Shown: piece by piece, positions 1 through 5,271 of the stretch
How positions within the stretch are numbered: position 1 is the stretch's first letter
How the letters are laid out: the number at the start of each line of letters is the position of its first letter
Assembly: GCA_913052515.1 (NCBI GenBank)
Contig: CAJXFJ010000133.1
Location: 1-5,769 of the forward strand
Direction of reading: 5' to 3'
From: an uncultured Flavobacteriales bacterium
Lineage (GTDB): Bacteria > Bacteroidota > Bacteroidia > Flavobacteriales > Vicingaceae
DNA length: 5,769 nucleotides
The notes under the pieces: generated by a model
The model's input: only the letters and a program-made list of their open reading frames with translations
Told to the model about the DNA's origin: nothing
Database searches by the model: none
Made by a program: the position numbers and the translations under genes

Positions 1-1
1 G

Positions 2-577
2 TTAGCAAAACAGCTAATCTCAAAAACATCTAAGTCTTTACATCAAGTAAGTTTACCGGTTTTTCATTTTCATGAAGGGAATCAGATTGGGAATAGTTTT
101 GGAGAGCGATTGGCAAATGCTTTTCAAGAATTGTACAACAAAGGGTTTCAGTCGGTAATTGCCGTTGGAAACGATAGCCCTGATATCATTGATTTAGATT
201 GGAAAGCCATTGAGTCAAACTTGGCAAATGGAAATGCGGTTTTAGGCAAGTCAATTCGCGGAGGTGCTTATCTAATCGGTTTGGGAGCGCAAGATTTTGA
301 CATAAAGCAATTTCAAAACCTACCTTGGCAGAGCAATGAATTGTATGCTGCATTAAAAGGGAGTTTAAGTGTTTCAAGCATCAACGAGTTGGCCATATTG
401 CGTGATATTAATTCCATTCATGATTTAATCAAATGGTTAAAGTCTACAACTGATATTGGATTTAGGAAGATTATACATGCTATCTTTTTATTCGTTCGCC
501 AATTCAAATTTATTACTGTCAACTTTTTTACTGTAGTTGACAGAATTACTCAATTACGAGCTCCGCCAATCTCTTAA
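2..577 (+). CDS. DUF2064/TIGR04282-type glycosyltransferase, 5'-truncated by window edge
   Basis: The frame is open from base 2 to the TAA at 575-577, giving 191 visible residues. The N-terminal part, which in this family carries the nucleotide-binding start of a GT-A fold, lies outside the window. An internal TTG at 110 is not the start, because the preceding 36 codons already read as family sequence (HEGNQIGNSFGERLANAF). The visible core matches DUF2064: GERLANAF, then GFQSVIAVGNDSPDI with the acidic DSP motif, then AVLGKSIRGGAYLIGL. The last block is GP-x-x-DGGYYLIGL in many relatives, so the DGG aspartate is replaced here by RGG. About 70 residues follow the core, hydrophobic near the end and closing with LRAPPIS. 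Family knowledge: TIGR04282 members are nucleotide-sugar-type transferases named for proximity to arsenosugar radical SAM (ArsS) genes. The actual donor and acceptor are unknown. The family call is fairly sure; the arsenosugar role is inference from the name and neighbours. Confidence 0.8.
   Translation, partial: LAKQLISKTSKSLHQVSLPVFHFHEGNQIGNSFGERLANAFQELYNKGFQSVIAVGNDSPDIIDLDWKAIESNLANGNAVLGKSIRGGAYLIGLGAQDFDIKQFQNLPWQSNELYAALKGSLSVSSINELAILRDINSIHDLIKWLKSTTDIGFRKIIHAIFLFVRQFKFITVNFFTVVDRITQLRAPPIS
516..543. repeat. 8-bp perfect inverted repeat near the 3' end of the glycosyltransferase gene
   Basis: CTGTCAAC (516-523) and GTTGACAG (536-543) are perfect inverted arms around a 12-nt T-rich loop, inside the last codons of the glycosyltransferase gene. 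No U-tract follows the right arm, so it does not look like an intrinsic terminator. A pair of 8-bp arms at this spacing is expected by chance about once in a window of this size, so function is doubtful. An RNA hairpin or a protein-binding site ahead of the transporter genes are the possible roles. Confidence 0.25.
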
Positions 578-661
578 ATAAATTACATTTTACCAATGTA
601 AAAGCCGTTGAATTTCAAGCTCAACGTGTCATTCCTTATCTATATCTAATCTTATTTTTCA
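578..661 (+). promoter_or_regulatory. Leader region of the transporter operon, with a small palindrome at 606-626
   Basis: This 84-nt gap before the transporter operon is its most likely promoter and leader location. It contains the 11-bp palindrome TTGAA-T-TTCAA (608-618), nested in a wider pair CGTTGA (606-611) and TCAACG (621-626). The two pairings overlap, so only one could form at a time. TACATTTT at 584-591 resembles the Bacteroidota -7 box TAnnTTTG in seven of eight positions, but no TTG lies at the right distance upstream, so no promoter is called with assurance. No known riboswitch core was recognised. Confidence 0.25.
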
Positions 662-1879
662 GTGTTTAAAAAACTCACTTTTATTGGTTTTTTGATGAGC
701 ATATTTGTTGCTTGTCAAAGTGAAAAACCAAAACAACAACTCAAGCTGCAAGAGGCTTCTTGGGAGCAAATTTCCAAAGAGGCAGAGGGTAGTACGGTCA
801 ATTTTGTGATGTGGCAGGGTAGCCCAATCATCAACAACTACATCAATAATTATGTGGTGCCTCGACTAAAAGAAGAATTGAATATAGACTTGAGAATTTC
901 CGGAGGTCAAGGAACTGAAATTGTGCAATTAATTATGGGGGAGAAGCAAGCTGGTGTTGAACAAGGTCAAGCGGATCTGGTATGGATTAATGGCGAAACC
1001 TTTTTTCAATTGAATAAAATTGAAGGTTTATGGGGCCCTTTTGTCGATCAAATTCCAAATACGAAATACATTGATTTTACCAATGAGTTCATCAATCAAG
1101 ATTTTCAACAGCCGGTAAATGGTATGGAATGCCCATGGGGAATTACTCAGTTTGCATTGGTATATGATTCAGCGAAAGTGCCAAACCCACCCAGAAACCT
1201 AAAGCAACTTGAAACTTTTGTTAAAGAAAATCCCGGCACATTCACCATTTCAAATGATTTCTCAGGAATGAGCTTGCTGAAAAGTTTTTTAGCTGAATTA
1301 AGTGGTTCGCCTACTGGCTTAGATGGAGATTTTGACCAATCAAAATACGATCGGCTCTCCGATTCTTTATGGAATTGGATTAATGCCAACAAAAAATACT
1401 TTTGGAAGGAAGGTCAAACTTTTCCGAAAGAACACAGCAAAATGGATCAGCTTTTTGCAAGCGGAGAGTTGTACCTTTCATTTGGCTTCAATGAGGGAGG
1501 AATAGAAGACAAAGTACGTCAAGGCCTTTTTCCAAATACGACTCGTTCTTATGCTTGGGATAATGGAACGGTAAAAAACACCAATTACCTGGGAATTCCT
1601 TACAATGCTAAAAATAAAGCAGGAGCCATGGCGGTCATCAACTTTTTAATTTCTCCAGAAGCGCAGTTGAAAAGGTTAACGCCAGATGAAATGAATACCA
1701 GCACCATTTTAGAAGTGAATAAGTTGCCAGAAGCATGGAAGAAAAAATTTAAAGAAATGCCGGGCAGAAAATATGGAGCTGACTTAAACGACTTGGAAGG
1801 TCATGCGATTAAAGAACCCAAGCCAGAATACATGATAAAAGTATACGAAGATTTTAGAACTGAAGTCATTGAAAAATAG
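662..1879 (+). CDS. ynjB: YnjB-family ABC transporter solute-binding lipoprotein
   Basis: This 405-residue extracytoplasmic binding protein is close to the length of E. coli YnjB (about 390). The start is GTG at 662: an in-frame TAA lies at 647-649, and only this start gives a full signal peptide, K3-K4, then a hydrophobic stretch, then lipobox FVAC with the lipidated cysteine at residue 18. Family hallmarks follow: VNFVMWQGSP near residue 46 (the first strand of the fold), DLVWINGE at 105-112, GLWGPFVDQIPN at 122-133 and MECPWGITQFALVYD at 155-169. These correspond to the WINGEN and LESPWG blocks of YnjB. No strongly acidic surface-export signal follows the cysteine (QSEKPK), so a periplasm-facing lipoprotein is more likely than a surface one, but this is weak. 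It heads an operon with two permeases and an ATPase and should deliver solute to them. Its 3' end overlaps the first permease gene by 11 nt. The substrate is unknown: YnjB relatives have no firmly established ligand that I can name. Confidence 0.88.
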   Translation: MFKKLTFIGFLMSIFVACQSEKPKQQLKLQEASWEQISKEAEGSTVNFVMWQGSPIINNYINNYVVPRLKEELNIDLRISGGQGTEIVQLIMGEKQAGVEQGQADLVWINGETFFQLNKIEGLWGPFVDQIPNTKYIDFTNEFINQDFQQPVNGMECPWGITQFALVYDSAKVPNPPRNLKQLETFVKENPGTFTISNDFSGMSLLKSFLAELSGSPTGLDGDFDQSKYDRLSDSLWNWINANKKYFWKEGQTFPKEHSKMDQLFASGELYLSFGFNEGGIEDKVRQGLFPNTTRSYAWDNGTVKNTNYLGIPYNAKNKAGAMAVINFLISPEAQLKRLTPDEMNTSTILEVNKLPEAWKKKFKEMPGRKYGADLNDLEGHAIKEPKPEYMIKVYEDFRTEVIEK

Positions 1880-2723
1880 CAAGAGCACCATACATCTCAT
1901 CTTTTTTGTATTAATTGGCGTGTTACCATTTGCTGCAGCTTTCATTTATGCACTATTGTATAGTTTGGGTGTGATTGGTGTAGTCAATGAAGGCTTCACG
2001 CTATCTTTTTGGCAGACGGTTTTTAGCTCAGGGGAATTCTTGAAATCATTCTGCTACAGCATTGCAATTTCGGCAGTTTCAGTTGTCCTGTCTGTAGGTT
2101 TGGCATTATGGCTTTCACTACAATTTCGCAAAGAATTAAATCGCCCGTTTTTATCTTTCATGTTGTATTTGCCCTTGGCAGTTCCAGGGGTAGTTTCAGC
2201 CTTTTTCACTTTTCAACTTTTTTCGAAATCGGGCTTCTTTTCCCGAATTGCCTGTCAAATTAATTGGATTACCGAAGCACGGCAATTTCCAGATTTGGTC
2301 AACGATCAGTTGGCAATTGGTATCATTTTGACATTCATTACAGTAGTACTTCCCTTTTTTGTGCTTCTATTTTTAAATGTATACCGAAACGAAAAAGTAG
2401 ATCAACTAGAGCAATTGTCTGCTTCTTTAGGGGCGAATAACAAACAAACCAAATGGAAAGTAAGCCTGCCCATTTTACTGAAGAAAACGTGGACACTCAT
2501 TGCACTTTATTTTATATTCCTATTGGGAGCGTATGAAATCCCTCTGATTTTAGGACAAGAGTCACCGCAAATGCTTTCTGTTTTGGTTATCCGAGAAATC
2601 AATCAATTCGATTTGACTAAAATTTCTGAAGGTTATGTGGCGGCGGTAACTTATACTTTGTTGGTCTCTATAGCTGCCATCGCTTTATTTTCAAATCAAA
2701 AAAGAACGGCAAATGATTTCTAA
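1869..2723 (+). CDS. ABC transporter permease, YnjC N-half type
   Basis: This 284-residue inner-membrane permease belongs to the binding-protein-dependent family (the iron/thiamine/spermidine-like branch). Hydrophobic segments lie near residues 8-36, 61-84, 94-118, 148-170, 206-228 and 257-274, fitting six membrane spans. The cytoplasmic coupling loop (EAA motif) is visible as EQLSASLG at 181-188, followed by a conserved LP at 200-201. This loop should dock on the ATPase at 3487. The start is TTG at 1869: an in-frame stop lies at 1836-1838, the only other candidate is a CTG at 1860, and the first internal ATG is at residue 98, inside a membrane segment. The gene overlaps the binding-protein gene by 11 nt, which suggests translational coupling. 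E. coli YnjC is a single fused protein with two permease halves; here the halves are separate genes. Confidence 0.87.
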   Translation: MKNSKSTIHLIFFVLIGVLPFAAAFIYALLYSLGVIGVVNEGFTLSFWQTVFSSGEFLKSFCYSIAISAVSVVLSVGLALWLSLQFRKELNRPFLSFMLYLPLAVPGVVSAFFTFQLFSKSGFFSRIACQINWITEARQFPDLVNDQLAIGIILTFITVVLPFFVLLFLNVYRNEKVDQLEQLSASLGANNKQTKWKVSLPILLKKTWTLIALYFIFLLGAYEIPLILGQESPQMLSVLVIREINQFDLTKISEGYVAAVTYTLLVSIAAIALFSNQKRTANDF

Positions 2724-3486
2724 GCTAAAGCCGTTCATATTGTCCACCTTGGTGTTGTTGGTGCTTTTTCCATTTGTTTATTTGGGCTTATTGTCACTAT
2801 CTGCCGAGTGGCAGTTTCCTGCAGTTTTACCAGACTATTTTGGATTTAAGAATTGGCAAACGGTCTTGAATTCTGAAAGTAGTTTATTTCAAAGTTTTTT
2901 GTTGTCTGTTGGAATTTCAGTATCTGTGGCATTTGTTTCAACTTTTAGTGGATTTGTCATCAGCAGAACGGTTTCTTACCATCCAAAGAAAAACACACTC
3001 ATTCTTTTTACATACTTTCCATACGTTATTGCACCGGTAGTTTTTGCAGTTTGCTTGAGTTACTTCTTTTTAAAAATGCAAATATTCGGAACAGCAACGG
3101 GAGTGATTTTAGCTCAATACCTAATTTCTTTCCCGTATGCACTCATTTTCTTTACAAGCTTTTGGGGTAAGAGAACAAAAGGGTTTGAAGAGTTGGTGTC
3201 AACTTTAGGCGGTAACCGTTGGCAGACTTACAAAAAGGTGTTGCTACCAATCGCGAAGGGCATGTTGCTCATCTGTTTCTTTCAGACTTTTTTAATCTCT
3301 TGGTTCGAATATGGTTTAACCTCAATTATTGGAGTTGGGAAGGTGCAGACGTTAACCATCAAGGTTTTTCTTTTTATCAAAGAAGCTAATTTTTATTACG
3401 GGGCTTTAAGCTGTTGCTTATTGATTTTACCTCCTGTGGTTTTGCTATATATTAATAAGAAATATGTTTTTAAAGAATTGGTTTAA
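2713..3486 (+). CDS. ABC transporter permease, YnjC C-half type
   Basis: This 257-residue second permease has predicted membrane segments near residues 8-30, 59-84, 95-120, 128-150, 180-200 and 228-247. The EAA coupling loop is FEELVSTLGGNRWQTY (158-173) with LP at 178-179. It should pair with the permease encoded just upstream to form the heterodimeric channel. The ATG at 2713 lies 11 nt inside the previous gene, the same overlap as at the preceding junction, and its TAA abuts the ATG of the ATPase gene. These spacings place the four genes on one coupled transcript. The solute cannot be inferred from the permease sequence alone. Confidence 0.87.
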   Translation: MISKLKPFILSTLVLLVLFPFVYLGLLSLSAEWQFPAVLPDYFGFKNWQTVLNSESSLFQSFLLSVGISVSVAFVSTFSGFVISRTVSYHPKKNTLILFTYFPYVIAPVVFAVCLSYFFLKMQIFGTATGVILAQYLISFPYALIFFTSFWGKRTKGFEELVSTLGGNRWQTYKKVLLPIAKGMLLICFFQTFLISWFEYGLTSIIGVGKVQTLTIKVFLFIKEANFYYGALSCCLLILPPVVLLYINKKYVFKELV

Positions 3487-4209
3487 ATGTTTTTAGAAGT
3501 AGAACATATCAATAAGAGCTTTGGAGGCGAACAGATTGTCAAAAATCTGAGTCTTGCACTTAAAAAGGAGGACACTCTCAGTATTTTGGGACAGTCGGGC
3601 TGTGGAAAAACAACTATGCTAAAAATCATTGGTGGCTTGGTAAAACCCGACAATGGAACCATCATTTTAGATGAATCAGTTGTTGAAAATGTCTCTGCTG
3701 ATAAGCGGGGAATCGTGTATTTGTATCAAGAAGATTTGCTCTTTCCACATTTGAATGTTTTTGAGAATATAGCCTTCGGACTGCGAATTAAAAGGGTCAA
3801 CAATCAGGAAATTCAAGATAAAGTTCAAAACATGATTCAAAGTCTTGAATTAGAAGGCCAAGCGGAGAAAATGCCCCATCAATTATCTGGAGGTCAAAGG
3901 CAAAGAGTATCTTTTGGAAGAGCCATTATTACCAATCCTAAATTGTTGTTGCTCGATGAGCCCTTCGGTAGCCTTGATGCAGGAACGAGAAGCAGAATGC
4001 AGCAACTGTTTAAAAAGATTGCAGCTGAGTTCAAAATCACTTCACTATTTGTGACTCATGATTTAAAAGAAGCCATTTTAATGGGAGATAAGATCGCTTT
4101 TATGCGAAAGGGAAATCTAAAAGTGTATGAAAGCAAAGAAGAATTTATAAGGGATCCTGAAACTGGAGTAGGAGAAGAGATTGGATTTTGGAAAGCATTG
4201 CAGAAGTAA
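3487..4209 (+). CDS. ynjD: ABC transporter ATP-binding protein, YnjD-like
   Basis: This 240-residue cytoplasmic ATPase powers the transporter encoded by the three genes before it. All nucleotide-binding motifs are intact: Walker A GQSGCGKT (35-42), Q-loop with Q81 in YLYQEDLLFPHLNV, signature LSGGQ (133-137), Walker B LLLLDEP (153-159) with catalytic E158, D-loop SLD (162-164) and switch histidine H191 in VTHD. The closest feel is the Fe/thiamine/spermidine importer ATPase group. At 240 residues it lacks the C-terminal TOBE-type regulatory domain of the longer members (about 350 residues), as does E. coli YnjD (about 217). The ATG at 3487 immediately follows the TAA of the permease gene (TAAATG), consistent with coupled translation. 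The ynjD symbol rests mainly on the adjacent YnjB-like binding protein; the ATPase sequence alone would only give the broader group. Confidence 0.9.
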   Translation: MFLEVEHINKSFGGEQIVKNLSLALKKEDTLSILGQSGCGKTTMLKIIGGLVKPDNGTIILDESVVENVSADKRGIVYLYQEDLLFPHLNVFENIAFGLRIKRVNNQEIQDKVQNMIQSLELEGQAEKMPHQLSGGQRQRVSFGRAIITNPKLLLLDEPFGSLDAGTRSRMQQLFKKIAAEFKITSLFVTHDLKEAILMGDKIAFMRKGNLKVYESKEEFIRDPETGVGEEIGFWKALQK

Positions 4210-4302
4210 ATGGATGGAAGCGAAGAAAATTCAAAATTGAAAATAGATTTAGACAACTATAGAATAAATACAGAGGTGTTGGAATTCTACATTCTTCATT
4301 AA
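4210..4302 (+). CDS. Doubtful 30-residue small ORF after the transporter genes
   Basis: An ATG abuts the ATPase stop codon, in the same TAAATG arrangement used at the previous junction, and opens a 30-residue frame (MDGSEENSKLKIDLDNYRIN at the start, ending EFYILH) that stops at 4300-4302, eight bases before the nucleoside hydrolase start. It matches no family I recognise. The AAAATTCAAAATTGAAAAT-type composition resembles dispersed AT-rich intergenic sequence common in Bacteroidota, and its last codons run through the leader repeat at 4282-4310. Most likely it is not a conserved protein, although ribosomes could traverse it and couple the ATPase to the hydrolase gene. Confidence 0.12.
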   Translation: MDGSEENSKLKIDLDNYRINTEVLEFYILH

Positions 4303-4310
4303 CAATAAGT
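4282..4310 (+). repeat. Leader repeat copy 1, directly before the nucleoside hydrolase start
   Basis: This 29-nt block immediately before the ATG at 4311 is nearly duplicated before the kinase start (5244-5271). Shared pieces in order are GAATTC, ACATTC, CATTA and TAAGTATGAAA, the last including the start codon and second codon. Differences are one substitution after GAATTC, two after ACATTC, and a one-base indel with nearby changes before TAAGT. There is no Shine-Dalgarno sequence in it. It may be a translation-initiation leader or a copy of a dispersed intergenic repeat. Confidence 0.55.
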
Positions 4311-5222
4311 ATGAAAAAAGTTTGGATAGACACCGATTTAGCGGTCGGAATGAAAAGAATTGGAAGAGAAGGATACTCTGATGTTGACGATGGTTACGCC
4401 ATTTTACAATTGATGAAATCTGATGCGGTTGAGATTAAAGGAATCTCTGCGGTTTTTGGAAATACATCCATTGAAAATGCTTTTGAATTGTCAAAGTACA
4501 TGAGTCAAGAATTTGCTAATGGAACAATTCCAGTATACAAAGGTGCAGGAGAAAAGCTTGACTTAGCTAAAGTGGAAACTAACGATGCTGTTGAGGCTTT
4601 AGCAGAAGAGCTGAAAAATAATGAGTTGACTATCATGGCAATTGGTCCAGCTACCAATGTTGGTATTTTGCTATTGAAATACCCTGAATTAAAATCTCAG
4701 ATTCAGGAAGTGGTTTTAGTAGCTGGTCGAAGAAAGTCAACGGATTATTTTGCCATTGGTGACCAAGGCAGAAGAGCTCCTGATTTGAATTTTGACCTGT
4801 GCAACGATTCATTCCGAATTATGTTTGAAATGGGAGTTGCGGTCACGCTTTGTCCGTTTGAAATTTCGAATAAAGTTTGGCTTACCGATAAGGATTTGGA
4901 TGAATTGGCAAAGTCGGATACGGGCTGCCAATGGTTAGCAGAAAAGTCAAGAAATTGGATCACTCAATGGAAGGAGCAAGGTGAAAGCGGATTTAATCCC
5001 TTTGATGTGTTGGCGAGTCATTACATCATTGCCCCAGAAGATATTATAGCTGAAAATTTAAATGCTCACTTAGAAATTCATCCGAATGATATGGTGGGCG
5101 AAAATCAAAAAACAGAATTTAAGCAGTATTTGCTGTGCGATCAGTCATCAGGTTTTCCAGTAAAATATTGCTACGATGTGGTAGAAGATTATCATGAGAA
5201 GTTGATGAAATCACTAAAATAG
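4311..5222 (+). CDS. Divergent nucleoside hydrolase (IUNH family)
   Basis: This 303-residue protein is the usual length for the inosine-uridine nucleoside hydrolase family, Ca2+-dependent enzymes that hydrolyse the N-glycosidic bond of ribonucleosides to free base and ribose. The family aspartate cluster (DTDxGxDDAxAL) is present but split: D7-T8-D9 is followed by about 15 extra residues rich in G, K and R before V25-D26-D27-G28-Y29-A30-I31. GN at 50-51 fits the ribose-binding asparagine, GPATNV (112-117) is the conserved GP-x-TN block, and D158-L159-N160 stands where many relatives have EFN. Near the C terminus the usual HD metal/base site appears as FNPFDVLA (228-235), with N229 or D232 as the possible ligand. 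No signal peptide is seen, so it is probably cytoplasmic. The ATG at 4311 lies 101 nt after the ATPase gene, and an MtnK-like kinase follows, suggesting that the freed sugar is phosphorylated. The fold call is strong; the substrate is unknown, and the altered pocket argues against plain inosine/uridine. Confidence 0.85.
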   Translation: MKKVWIDTDLAVGMKRIGREGYSDVDDGYAILQLMKSDAVEIKGISAVFGNTSIENAFELSKYMSQEFANGTIPVYKGAGEKLDLAKVETNDAVEALAEELKNNELTIMAIGPATNVGILLLKYPELKSQIQEVVLVAGRRKSTDYFAIGDQGRRAPDLNFDLCNDSFRIMFEMGVAVTLCPFEISNKVWLTDKDLDELAKSDTGCQWLAEKSRNWITQWKEQGESGFNPFDVLASHYIIAPEDIIAENLNAHLEIHPNDMVGENQKTEFKQYLLCDQSSGFPVKYCYDVVEDYHEKLMKSLK

Positions 5223-5243
5223 AAAGGTTAATTGATCATATAA

Positions 5244-5271
5244 GAATTCCACATTCAACATTAAACTAAGT
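5244..5271 (+). repeat. Leader repeat copy 2, directly before the MtnK-like kinase start
   Basis: This 28-nt block ends at the ATG at 5272 and matches the block before the nucleoside hydrolase gene at roughly 24 of 29 aligned positions: GAATTC, ACATTC, CATTA, then TAAGT plus ATGAAA. It fills most of the 49-nt gap between the two genes. Both copies sit in the same position relative to their start codons, which suggests either shared translation-control function or insertion of the same dispersed repeat. Confidence 0.55.

Noticed and set aside
110..112. TTG at 110 as the start of the glycosyltransferase gene
   Set aside because: The same frame is open back to base 2 and encodes conserved family sequence (FGER before LANAF), so the gene begins outside the window.
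538..543. TTGACA, a perfect sigma70-type -35 hexamer, upstream of the transporter operon
   Set aside because: No -10-like hexamer lies 16-18 bp downstream (the region reads CTCCGC), it is inside coding sequence and part of the inverted repeat, and Bacteroidota promoters use a different consensus.
516..543. Inverted repeat as an intrinsic terminator of the glycosyltransferase gene
   Set aside because: The T-run is in the loop rather than after the stem, the stem is only 8 bp, and it lies before the stop codon.
578..661. Riboswitch (thiamine or purine type) controlling the transporter
   Set aside because: At 84 nt with no recognisable conserved core and only a short palindrome, the gap offers no support for a known class.
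1147..1392. Antisense reading frame of about 80 codons within the binding-protein gene, and similar antisense frames elsewhere
   Set aside because: No recognisable protein family, complete overlap with well-supported genes, and no start context; these are shadows of the coding strand.
4219..4241. Short AT-rich inverted repeat (TTCAA-AA-TTGAA) after the ATPase gene as a terminator
   Set aside because: The stem is only 5 bp of mostly A-T pairs without a U-tract, too weak to separate the transporter from the hydrolase gene.
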